Shown piece after piece: positions 21,862-31,631 of a DNA stretch of 31,937 nt. This DNA comes from Polysphondylium violaceum (taxonomy: Eukaryota > Evosea > Eumycetozoa > Dictyosteliales > Dictyosteliaceae). Location of the stretch: NCBI GenBank assembly GCA_000277445.1, contig AJWJ01000260.1, positions 1 through 31,937 on the forward strand. Direction: 5' to 3'. The position numbers and the translations under genes were made by a program. The number at the start of each line of letters is the position of its first letter. Position 1 is the stretch's first letter. The notes under the pieces are model-generated. The model made no database searches and had not been told where the DNA came from. It saw nothing but the letters and a program-made list of their open reading frames with translations.

Positions 21862-22941
21862 TTAGACTCTAATAAACACGGGTCTAAGTTTCTTTTGTCT
21901 CTTTTTCAACAAGGCCACCAAAGCAGAATCAACGGCAGTTGGTAAGGATGCTTGTTCACCACCGGGTGGAATGTTGTGCAAGAGTGTCATAATTTCCTTG
22001 TCAATCTTGCTTACTTTTCTAAAAGGCCATTTTCTACCACGTGCAGCTTCTTTCCAACGCTTGCTAAGTGTAGAGGTGGGCATTCCCAATCTCTTGGCAG
22101 CTTCACTTTGAGGAAAGTTTAAGTATTCTGTAATTTCAATATATTGATTAGTTTTAACAATGGATCTATCCTCTGCTGGTACAATTGCATTGCTCATATT
22201 TGGTTGACGATCACCATCATCTGATTGATTATCATTGCCACCTTCATAATCACTACTATCATTTTGATTATTATTATTATTATTACTATTATTGTTGTTG
22301 CTGTTGTTGTGACTGTTATTACTATTATTACTATTATTATTCTTTCTGCTATTTTGATTATTGTTATTATTATTATTATTATTGTTATTGTTTGATGTGG
22401 ATGTTGGATTTGGAAGAGAGGATGGTGATGATGAGGATGGTGACGAAGATGTTGGTGAGGCTGGACCTGAGCCAATATTTCTTGACAATGTAATGTTTGT
22501 TGGTGTAACTTCTCTAATTTCTTCAATATTATCTCTTTCAAAATTTTGACCACCCATCGAACTACTACTATTCATATAATGTTGGAGATGTACTGGAATT
22601 CTATCTTTGGTAAGAGATAATGGTTTTTGATATGGTGATGAATAATGTGGATTTGTGTTTGATGATGGTAAATTTGGTGTATTGTTATTGTTATTATTAT
22701 TATTACCAATATTATTATTATTGTTTCCCATATTGTTGTTATTGTTATTTGGTGGAGAGCCAAGATGACTAAGACTGCTTAATGTGTTGAGACCATTGTT
22801 CATGTTGTTTATGCTATTTAAATTACTTAATCCAGAATTATTATTGTTGTTGCTGTTATCTTGCATATTACCATGACTCTCGCCAGAACCGACTGGATCG
22901 GTATGTATTATATTGTTGAGTATGTGTGATTGAGAAGACAT
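21862..22941 (-). CDS. RWP-RK domain transcription factor
   Basis: One exon of 359 aa from the ATG at 22941 (MSSQSHILNN). The open frame extends another 86 codons upstream, but that part is Phe/Lys low-complexity sequence translated from A/T runs and is probably 5' UTR; a 5' UTR intron is possible. The N-terminal two thirds is disordered, with long Asn runs and Ser/Pro patches. The C-terminus carries the RWP-RK domain: EITEYLNFPQSEAAKRLGMP, then STLSKRWKEA, then the signature RKWPFRKVSK (Lys for the first Arg). The fold resembles a helix-turn-helix DNA reader. RWP-RK proteins act in nitrogen response and gametogenesis in plants and algae, and a small family exists in dictyostelids with poorly known roles. 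Nuclear location is inferred. Confidence 0.9.
   Translation of the reverse strand: MSSQSHILNNIIHTDPVGSGESHGNMQDNSNNNNNSGLSNLNSINNMNNGLNTLSSLSHLGSPPNNNNNNMGNNNNNIGNNNNNNNNTPNLPSSNTNPHYSSPYQKPLSLTKDRIPVHLQHYMNSSSSMGGQNFERDNIEEIREVTPTNITLSRNIGSGPASPTSSSPSSSSPSSLPNPTSTSNNNNNNNNNNNNQNSRKNNNSNNSNNSHNNSNNNNSNNNNNNQNDSSDYEGGNDNQSDDGDRQPNMSNAIVPAEDRSIVKTNQYIEITEYLNFPQSEAAKRLGMPTSTLSKRWKEAARGRKWPFRKVSKIDKEIMTLLHNIPPGGEQASLPTAVDSALVALLKKRQKKLRPVFIRV
22262..22392. repeat. coding ATT/GTT trinucleotide tracts (Asn runs in RWP-RK protein)
   Basis: Two dense ATT/GTT arrays with scattered variants encode long Asn runs with Ser on the minus strand. They lie just N-terminal to the DNA-binding domain. Confidence 0.75.
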
Positions 22942-23942
22942 TGGAATGGGTCTAAAAAATTCTGCTGATGGGATATGTCCGTATCTATATTTATAATTGA
23001 ATGAAATACAAGTGGTTTTTTGAAAAATTAATGGCGTGTTTTTGCTTGGAGCATTAATGTGTGCAGTGTGAATTTTCGAGAATTCTATGTGAATAGTAAA
23101 AAAAAAACAACGCACGAGGGGAGTGAGCAAAAAAAAAAAAAAAACCAAATAAAAAAATTTAAAAATTTTAAAAAAAAATTTAAAAAAAAAAACGACCAAA
23201 TAGGGTTAACAGTGATTTCTGCTGAAAAATTAAAAAAAAAAAAAAAAACGAAACTTATTGACAACACTAACATTTTTGTTATGACGCCCCGCTTATTTAA
23301 AAATAGAGATATTTTTAAAGAGAAATGCATGCATTATCATTAAGATAAAGATTTTTTTATGTGGTCCATGAATCAAGATATTATTGTTGGATTTTAAATG
23401 TAAATGAATGAATTGAATATGTTTGTTGATTTTATACATATATGTATATAAAGTTTTTTGAATTTGAATTTGAGTTTAAGATATATAAAGATTCCATAAA
23501 TGTGGATATTTGTGTGTGTGTGTAATATAAGATATTTAAAATATTTACATCATTTTTAAATTATATATATTCTATTAATAACTATTATTATGAATTGAAG
23601 TTGACTATTAAAACAAATATTATTGTTATTATAACTATAATTTATATTTATTATTTATTATCTATATTTTACAAATAGAAAATAAAAAAAAAAAACCGAT
23701 TTTCTTTTTATACAAAACTCTGTTTTAGAAGAAGGGGGGCAGTCATACACCCATGACTTTCTAAAATTCTATATAAAACACTCACCATTTGTGATATTTT
23801 AAATATATCACTTCCATCACACATTTAGCAAACATGATGGAGAATTGACAGAGAAGTTGATTTCTGGCCCCATGTAGCAAACGAACGAAAATTCACAAGC
23901 ATATCATTAGCTCTGTCACCTGTGCACAAATGATAGCAACAA

Positions 23943-23956
23943 GCGAAATTTCGCGC
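23943..23956. promoter_or_regulatory. CpG palindrome containing an E2F-like site TTTCGCGC
   Basis: GCGAAATTTCGC (23943-23954) is a perfect 12-nt palindrome, and its right half with the next bases reads TTTCGCGC, which fits the E2F/DP consensus TTTSSCGC. It stands out in DNA that is otherwise poor in CpG. It is about 1 kb upstream of the RWP-RK start and 1.3 kb upstream of the secreted-protein gene. Confidence 0.25.
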
Positions 23957-24231
23957 ATTCAAATTTTTCTCACCACATAAAATTTTTCATTTTTGATTTT
24001 TGATTTTTTCTCTCTCAAAAATTTGGAGCAAAGATTGTATGCGACATATTCAGTGTGCGCGCAAAAGGCAATACTGTAGTTTAGAGCAACACACCGTTAA
24101 TTTAAATTAAATTGGTTGGTGGATTATTAATTATAATTATTTCAAAGATTCTGAACACATTTGTGAGATCTGCTTTGTCATATTCGTGTGGGTGAGTTGG
24201 TGTGTTGGTGAAACTCTTTTCGCTCAGTAAA

Positions 24232-24354
24232 ATGAGACTTCAACTCATTGTCATTATTGTAATTTTGATAGGATTTTTTTTTTCTTTGTTGTTGATATCA
24301 TTTGTGGCGCTCTGGTCAACTTTGATTTTTTCAATTTCCCAACAGTTAATTTAA
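24232..24354 (+). CDS. possible 40-residue hydrophobic peptide
   Basis: The short ORF starts in good dictyostelid context (AAAATG) and encodes MRLQLIVIIVILIGFFFSLL followed by a second hydrophobic stretch with one Trp, ending SISQQLI. It looks like a signal anchor or single membrane helix. T-rich DNA easily gives hydrophobic codons by chance, so this may be no gene at all. It could also be the first exon of something whose remainder I cannot see. Confidence 0.15.
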   Translation: MRLQLIVIIVILIGFFFSLLLISFVALWSTLIFSISQQLI

Positions 24355-25087
24355 TTTTATTAATAGTAAATATATCTGCCTCCACATTTTAAAATGAGAT
24401 TTTCATCACAAAAAGTTAAAAATACCATTTTTCTCGAAAAAATAAAAGCTCCCAGATTGAAAATTCAAGAATAATTGAGTTGGGATGGTTGATTACGATA
24501 TTTTAGTGTTTTCAAATTTCATTCCCCATGCCACATGACAAAAGAGAATAAGAGGGGGCTTGGATCTTTGTTCTCTATGGAATAGTTTTTTCAATCCTCT
24601 AGTGTTTTATTTTTTTCCAAACCGTTGAATAATATAAAAGGTTATTTCTATTTTAATTTGTATACAATGGAGTTGCATTTTTCCCTCTTTTAAGTAGGTT
24701 TCCAATGCTTTGTTTAAATATGAAATTTCATTTTTTGATTGATTGTGTGCAAAGATATTTAAAATTAAATTAAAATATCTAGGACTTAGGATAATACATT
24801 TTTAATTCATAACCAAAAAATAATAATGTATTTTATATTTTGTTAAAAATTAAAAATTAAATATTTTGAGATATGAAATCGGATTTCAGGGTAGCTTTTA
24901 TTTTGAAAACTTGGGTAAAACAAGCCAAGTTTTTTTATTTTTGGATCATAGGTGAAAAAAAAAAAAAAAAAATTAGAAAAATAAAATTTATTTTTTATTT
25001 TAGCGCAGTGTATCACCTTCACTAGTTTTTGCTAACCCGTGTAAAAATAGAATTAAATCATTGTTTATATTTGGACTGTGAAAAATT

Positions 25088-25129
25088 AATAGTAATATAA
25101 AAAACTATTTTTAAAAATAGATTACTATT
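25088..25129. repeat. nested inverted repeat upstream of the secreted-protein gene
   Basis: AATAGTAAT and its complement ATTACTATT flank a perfect 16-nt palindrome (CTATTTTTAAAAATAG, 25105-25120). Together they can form a cruciform or two stacked hairpins. It lies about 130-175 nt upstream of the next gene's start. Confidence 0.5.
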
Positions 25130-25201
25130 TTTTAAATCCCCATAGAACACACAATCTCAAATTGAAAAAGTGATCACCTAAACTTTTGTGCTGGAATTAA
25201 T

Positions 25202-25210
25202 TATATAAAT
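25202..25210 (+). promoter_or_regulatory. TATA box TATATAAAT
   Basis: A good TATA box 52 nt upstream of the ATG at 25262. It is followed by a T-rich stretch near the likely transcription start, as is common in dictyostelid promoters. Confidence 0.5.
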
Positions 25211-25261
25211 AGCAGCCATTGATTGATTTGTTTTCATTTTTTTATAACTCTATTACTCATT

Positions 25262-25936
25262 ATGCACAGTCTCTTATTACTTTTTATCCTCATAGGAGCT
25301 TGCTTTGCTTCAACCCAATTCAAGTATTACTCAAATAGCAAATGTGAAGGCGAGGTATGGAGAACAGATGACTTGGACTCTTGTTCTATGTATGGGAAAA
25401 TTATAACCACTCCAACTGGTATCAAATATTATAGAAATATGGAGCACATCTTTAATTGTATAAGCTACGAGGGTGGTTTTGTTGAGTATGCCTATGGCAA
25501 CTGCTATTTAGATAAATATTACAACTCATTCTTTTCAATCTCAAATAATCCACAAAAAGACATTGTAGGTAGTTGCTATTCTAGTATGGCACTGACATCT
25601 GACTTTAAAACAGGCTTTTCAATTACACAAATAAAAAATGGCTCATGTTATCAAATGGACAATGAAAAAGGAAAAGAAAAGGACTTTACCTCTATGATTT
25701 GTACACAAAGTCACACTACAATTTTAAGATGCGTTGACTCTGCATGTGCAAACTGTACCGAGTCAGATCAAATTCTCAACACAGAGAATGAATATGATTA
25801 TGATTCTTCATATTTCTATCAACACAAATACATTGAATTTGAAACACAAAAATCACATTCTCCATCATCAATTAGTCTCATCCCAAAACAATTAATAACC
25901 TTGGCTTTATTATTTTGTTGTTGGTTATTTTTTTAA
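25262..25936 (+). CDS. secreted Cys-rich protein, probably GPI-anchored, function unknown
   Basis: One exon, 224 aa. The frame is open a little further upstream, but without an ATG, and this ATG gives a clean signal peptide (MHSLLLLFILIGACFAS, cleavage near 17). The mature part holds ten Cys (28, 41, 66, 81, 105, 129, 147, 157, 162, 165), an even number that suits five disulphides, and two N-glycosylation sequons (N126-GS, N164-CT). A Ser-rich stretch (about 198-205) precedes a hydrophobic C-terminus (about 209-224) with no charged tail, the layout of a GPI-attachment signal. A surface protein is therefore likely. I do not recognise the family. The gene is convergent with the large gene to its right. 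Confidence 0.8.
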   Translation: MHSLLLLFILIGACFASTQFKYYSNSKCEGEVWRTDDLDSCSMYGKIITTPTGIKYYRNMEHIFNCISYEGGFVEYAYGNCYLDKYYNSFFSISNNPQKDIVGSCYSSMALTSDFKTGFSITQIKNGSCYQMDNEKGKEKDFTSMICTQSHTTILRCVDSACANCTESDQILNTENEYDYDSSYFYQHKYIEFETQKSHSPSSISLIPKQLITLALLFCCWLFF

Positions 25937-25961
25937 ATAATCCTCAAAACTCCTTTCAATT

Positions 25962-25967
25962 AATAAA
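25962..25967 (+). terminator. poly(A) signal AATAAA of the secreted-protein gene
   Basis: This AATAAA lies 25 nt past the stop codon and is followed by A/T-rich DNA. It sits in the 142-nt gap between two convergent genes. Confidence 0.5.
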
Positions 25968-26078
25968 AATTCTCAATTGCCACATGAATTTTGTATATAA
26001 TTTTTTAATTTTTATTTAAATATATTGTTTTGTTTTGTTTGTTGAGTTTATATAATACTAATAATTATATATATATTA

Positions 26079-29000
26079 TTAATATTCACTAAGGAATCTC
26101 TTTGATAATAATAAAACTTCGGCAAGTGTTTCTTTGGGAGATGTTTCAGATTCATATTGAGAATTTAACCAACTGGAAATCTTTTTAAGAATTAATTCTA
26201 AATCATCTCTTTCATCTGGACAATTGATTTCGAGGAAAGAGTAGGCTAAACAAGTGGCCCAAATATCTGGATGGGTGTTTGGTACAGAATCGGCAGACTC
26301 TGCTTTGGTCATTGCAGAGAATGGAATGTTGAGTGTACCGGCCAACTTTTTAGACAATTCCCAATAACCATCGGCATTTTGAATCATGAGCAAATGTTCA
26401 ATGACTTGATCAGCTTTATCACTATCGGTGACAATAGCTTTTTCATGAGAGAGATATGGGAAATTGGTTTGATAAAACTCTTCCAAATAGGCAACTGAAC
26501 GATTCTTGAGCTTAAATAATTTCAAAATGTCCAAGTTTTCAGTTTTTTCATAAATCTCTACCAAACGATCTTGATCAGATGCTTCAACAATACCATTAAA
26601 GGTTTCCTTTAACATCTCTTCAGCTTTACCAGTGTCAACTAAATGAATATATGATTCTTCTAAATAACCAAGTGGTAATAATTCAGATTCTATACAAATA
26701 CCAATGATATGTGAAATAAATTTAGAGGAAAATGGTAAATCAACTTCAATATCTTCAATAATTTCTAAAATTTCTTTTAATCTATAAAGTTGTAGATATT
26801 AATATGTTGTTAATAATTATTGTATGAGATTTAATCATAATAATAATAAATATGTATAATTACCCTTCTTTAATATTATCATCAGAAAAGAATTTAACTG
26901 AAATGATTTGTTTAAATAATTCTATAATCTTTGATCTATCCTTTTCTTTCTTTTCGAGTGATTTACTAATTAAAATATTAAATAATTTACCAAGATGACT
27001 AGGTGGGCAAACAATTTCTTTTATACATTCGATGGCTTCGTCGACATCGTTCATTTCAACAAATTCGTCAAGAGTAAGAGTAACAGAGTCTTCCATTTTT
27101 TCAATATCAACCTCTGGTTTGGCTGGTTCAACTGGAGCAGCTGATTTGGTTGGGGTGTTGGATGATTTGTTGTTGGTGTTGGTGTTGTTATTTGATTTGG
27201 ATGGAGCTCTATCGTATTCGTCGTCTTCTAAAGCACTGAATAAATTGGAACCACGTTGAGGTGATGTAAATTCATCCTTTTTACTTGATGAAGATGGAGC
27301 ATTTGGAACATTGTCTCTGGATGAACGGAATGGTGATCCTTTGCTGCTTCCAAATGGTGATCCACTGCCAAATGCACTGTCTCTTTCACCCTTCTTTGGT
27401 GTTTTGCTTCCACCTTTATTGTTGCTACCGGCACCTTTGACAGTTTCCCAACCGCCTTCTTTGCTACCTTTTTTATCAAAAATACTGCTCTTACCGCCTC
27501 TTGGTGGTCTGTCTCTGTCACCGCCTCTGTCGCCTCTGCCGCCTCTACGATCATCACCATCTCTGTCACCGCCTCTGTCGCCTCTACGATCGCCTCTACG
27601 GTCATCGCCACCACGTTTGCTGTCTCTACCGTCTCTGTCGCCTCTACCGCCACTGCTACCACCGTGTTGTTTGATGAATCTTTCTTCCTTTTCAGCCTCT
27701 TCTTTTTTGGCTTTGGTGAGAGCGGCAGCTTTAGTTTGCCATTTGTTCTTTCTCAAATCGAGGATATCCATCAAAAGGAAACGACCTCTGCTAGAGACGC
27801 CACTGTTTTCAGAGAGATTGTAAATTCTTCTAAAGTATTCGTCGGTGGTGGTCTTGTCGGCTTCGTCAATCTTTTTGCCAATGGTGTTGATCAATTTAAC
27901 CAAACACTCAATAGACTCTTCAGAGAGAGTGGCTTCGGTGTTGAGAATGAGATTGGTAGTGATTTGCTTGGTGATCTTTTCACCGAGAACGCCGTGTTTA
28001 AAGAGTTCACCAATGAATTTAATGTTACCCAACACTCTTCTCTTGATCATAAACTCCTTTTCTTCACGATCTTCTTTGGAAAGTGTGTCAAAGGTGGAAC
28101 GGTCGTGGACTTTGCCAAACTCTTCTTGACAATTGTTCAAGATGGCTCTCTTTAATGAAATGCCACCAAATTGTGGGTAGCTCGAGTCGAGATGACCGGC
28201 AAGAATGGCATAGACAGCACTGTACTTTTGATCGACGATGGCCTTTTCAAAGAGAATCTTGCTGATACCGGTAAGACATTCTTCATCGGGTACCTTGATT
28301 TCATCAATGTTTTTAATCAAATTGGAATAGGTGTCCATGGTGATTCTATTCAAATTGAATTTAAAGGTCTTGAAGGCTTCACTGTGAACACCTTGAACAT
28401 CTTGAGAGAAAATCTTTTTGGGGACAGTGACTGGTTGATTGGATTGAGCACCGTGATCACCGCCTCTGAAACCTCCACGACCCTTCTTACCGCCAAAGTG
28501 GGCCTTGTTGCCTGATCCGCTGCCTGAAGTGGGACCGTTGGAAAAGATTGGAGTGGTCTTTAATGAATCTGGGGCCTTGGTATTAGAGTCTCTGAATGAC
28601 AAAAGATAATCGTAGTTGTAGATTCTCTTGGAGGCAGATTGTGGCATAATGTTGGTAACGGCTGGTGTCTTTTTATCGGCTTGGGTGGTGGCAGCAGTCG
28701 ATGATGATTGAGTGCTAACTTGAGTGGCTGGTTTGCTTTCGACAGCTGCTGATTTGGCTGGGGCGTTGGTTTGGAAACCAAAGTTGGCAAGAGTGGATTG
28801 AATACTATTGACACTTGGTTCAACTGGTTTGGCAGCAGCGACGGCTGGTTTGGCCTCAACAACTGGAGTTGGTTTTGGTTGTTCAGCAACTGGTTTGGCT
28901 TCAACAACTGGAGCAGCTGGTTTAGTTTCAACAGCAGCAACTGGAGCTGGAGTAACAGCAACTGGTTTTGGTTCGGAAACAGCTGGTTTAGTTTCAACAG

Positions 29001-31631
29001 CGGCAACTGGAGCTGGTTTAGTTTCAACAGCAGCAACTGGTGGAGTGACAACAGCTGGTTTTGGTTCGGCAACGGCAGCAACAACTGGTTTAGTTTCAAC
29101 AGCAGCAACTGATGGAGTGACAACAGCTGGTTTTGTTTCGGCAACTGGGGAAGTGACAGCTGGTTTTAATGGAGTGGTTGGGGATGTAACAGTGGTGGCA
29201 GCTGGTTTCATTGGTGAACCTGGAACAAATGGGATGGAATTTGCATTTAAACTAGCAAAGCTCTTTGGAACAAATTCTGGTGAATCTACTCTTAAAGATG
29301 ATTTTGAGAGTGCAGACATCTTGAGTGGGGTCATGTTGGCAGCACCAGTGGTTGGAATTGGAGCGCTATTGATAGTGTGGTTGTTGATGTGAGTGTTGGC
29401 AGCAGCTGGATTATAAAATGGAATACCACTTGATGAACCAGAGGTTGGAATACCACTAGCTGAACCTCTGAGTGAAATCATGGCACTTTCGATTGGTTGT
29501 AATCTAGAAATAGATGGTAACTTGTCGTTTGATTTTGATGGTGAGGTGCTGTTATTCAACTCTGTTGGGATGGAAACATTATTTACATTGTTTGATTCGA
29601 CATTGACTGAGCTATCAACGTTGTTGTTGGTGTTATTATTGATACTGTTGCTATTATTACTATTGTTGTTTAATTCATTTATACTATTGTTTAAATTATC
29701 GATTTCATCTTGTTCAACGGAAAAGAATGAAGTATAATTTGTAGCTAAACCATATTTAATACCCAAATCGATAATCTTTTGACGAATGGTGTCAATTTCA
29801 TGTTGGTCGTTGCTTTCAAAGATTTGATCTTGGAGATCTTGAATCAAATTGTAAGCGGCTAAATTATGAATTAAATTACCTTGTTTGGTGTATTCTTGTT
29901 TAATTTTGACTGGGAATTCAACTGGACCATTTGGACCATTGGCTAAAAGTTTAACAGTGTCATCGACAATCTTGACACCTTTATCTAAAATATTATAGAT
30001 ATTTAAACGATCACCGAGGAAAAGAGTACGTAAATCTCTTGGTGCTTGTCTGTTGCTTGATAAGGTACCCCAATCAACACGAATATTTGACATTGCTGGT
30101 TGTAAAGCTCTCTTTAATTGACGAATAACTTTACTTTCAATAGTTTCATTTTCAATAGCCAATTCTGCTACACCAGAACCTGCACTTGCAATTGAATATA
30201 CCTAATTATTAGAGATGATGTTAGTATAGTTTAAATTATTTAATAATGTTAAACTAGTCAATTAATACGTACAAGTTGTCTTGAAACAAATTCACCCATA
30301 CCAATTGGGAAAACAGAGGTATTGTGAGCATTTTCACGAACCAAGTTTGTAATTGGACCAGTGTTTGAAACTCTACCATCGGTCAAAAGGAAAATCTTTC
30401 TTGAACAGGTTGGAACGACAGAATAGATATCTTTGAGTGGAGAGAGCATATTGGTGTCACCAGAGGTTTCGGTTTTCAAGTTTTCGACATATTTTGTGGC
30501 AGCTTGAAGACGTTCATTGTCGTATTTGACTGAACGTGGGAACAACTTTTGATAAGAGGAGCCAAAACTAATGATATTGAATAAAGTATCCTTTGGAAGA
30601 CTGTGTAAAAACATGTGTAAAGCTTTCTTTGCGTGTTTCATATTGTAACCAGCCATAGACTCACTGCAGTCGACTAAAAAGATCAATTCATTTTCAATGG
30701 CAGATTGTTGTTTTTGAATATCGTTCAACTTTGGATAAAATGCAATCAAGAGTGCAGTGCTACCGTCGGCACTTTCTTCAACAAAACCAAATGGCTTTTC
30801 TGGATTTTCCAATTTAACCAAAATGACGAGATCACTTTGATTGACAACTTCAATGGATCTAGAGTCTTTATAGGTAACCTTTCCGGTGTTATGTGTATAG
30901 TATTCAACTTGAATAGATTTGGCATGTGATGGTGAAATAATCTCTGAAATCTTTGATGGCATTTCTAAATCCATTTCAATTAAAAGACCTTGTTTTTGGT
31001 CAACTTGAATTGATGAAGATGACAATGAAAGACTATTTGTACCTGTTGTGGTTGTATTTGGTGCTGGTGTTGTAGTGGTGGTTGCTGCTGTTGACCCTGT
31101 ATTGTTGTTATCTATAGATTCAAAATATTGACTGGAACGAATGGTTGTGAGTGAGGTTGGGAATTCCATTAAAAGATATTCACCTTGAGTCGACATTTCG
31201 GTGGCGTAGGTGATGATGATTTCGAGTTCTTTGTATTGTGAGAGATTGTTGATCTTGCACAAAAAGAAATCTTCTTCAATGTTTGGATCGGAATTTGTAA
31301 ACTCTGCCTCTTTGACAATATCGGTACTTTGATTTTTTTCAAAGAGTCTCATGGCATCTTGTTGACTGACAACCTTGGATGTAATCTTTTTGCCGTCCAA
31401 ATTGATTTCAAAACCACACAAAACACCCATAGATGTGTTGAGAAATGCCTTGAATGTGGCATCCTCTTCTTTGGTGTTGTTTATTGTATTTAGTGTGCTA
31501 AAGTATTTGTTAATGTTGCTATAGGTCTTTCTAAAGACAATTTGTGCAGCAAGATCTACTACTTTGGCATTGATTGAAATGAATGATGGAAGAATTTGTT
31601 CTCCATTTTTAGTCCATAGTCCGGCATACAT
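26079..31631 (-). CDS. VIT-VWA protein containing a complete eIF4G-like core (VIT-VWA-eIF4G fusion)
   Basis: Three exons, 31631-30273, 30201-26864 and 26781-26079, with introns of 71 and 82 nt, give about 1799 aa. Residues 1-150 form a VIT domain. Residues 316-490 form a VWA domain with an intact metal site (D321-C-S323-E-S325, T393, TDG at 417-419). Residues 490-620 continue as in VWA5A/PARP4-type proteins (KRALQPAMSNIRVDWG, LFLGDRL, YGLATNYTSF). After an Asn-rich linker and a KPA-rich repeat region come eIF4G parts: the eIF4E-binding motif YNYDYLL (near 979), MIF4G (about 1048-1274, the eIF4A platform), an RGG/RD-rich RNA-binding linker (1300-1360) and MA3 (about 1484-1630). The end (about 1690-1780; IQNADGYWEL, then IWATCLAYSFLEINCPDE) resembles the C-terminal module of VWA5A. 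The first intron splits the VWA domain and the second splits MA3. It probably acts as the cytoplasmic cap-binding scaffold; the role of the VIT-VWA part is unknown. Confidence 0.88.
28820..29170. repeat. degenerate repeat encoding ETKPA/AVVTP-type units
   Basis: Within the eIF4G-like linker, near-identical DNA units of about 27 nt (TTTAGTTTCAACAGCAGCAA and flanks on the plus strand) recur at about 28918, 28983, 29013 and 29084. They are separated by related Lys-Pro-Ala/Val codons. DNA-level identity points to recent expansion of a disordered linker. Confidence 0.65.

Larger units (their letters stand above)
22942..25261. other. 2.3-kb gene-poor region between the RWP-RK gene and the secreted-protein gene
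   Basis: This is the longest non-coding stretch in the window. It must carry both divergent promoters. It holds A/T runs (23101-23245), TA-rich DNA (23400-23690), a less A+T-rich block with hairpins and CpG motifs (about 23730-24240), a tiny hydrophobic ORF (24232-24354), an A-run at about 24957-24971 and a nested inverted repeat (25088-25129). No transposon ends, tRNA or long ORF were found. Confidence 0.5.

Noticed and set aside
22942-23199. An 86-codon N-terminal extension of the RWP-RK protein.
   Set aside because: It is mostly Phe/Lys read from A/T runs, unlike the rest of the protein. The ATG at 22941 fits better, and this part is probably 5' UTR.
23100-23245. A/T homopolymer runs as ends of a mobile element.
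   Set aside because: No terminal repeats, target duplication or element-coded protein was seen; such runs are ordinary in dictyostelid intergenic DNA.
28808-29392. A 194-codon plus-strand frame opposite the eIF4G linker.
   Set aside because: It is the mirror of the repetitive KPA-coding DNA; the minus strand has the conserved domains on both sides.
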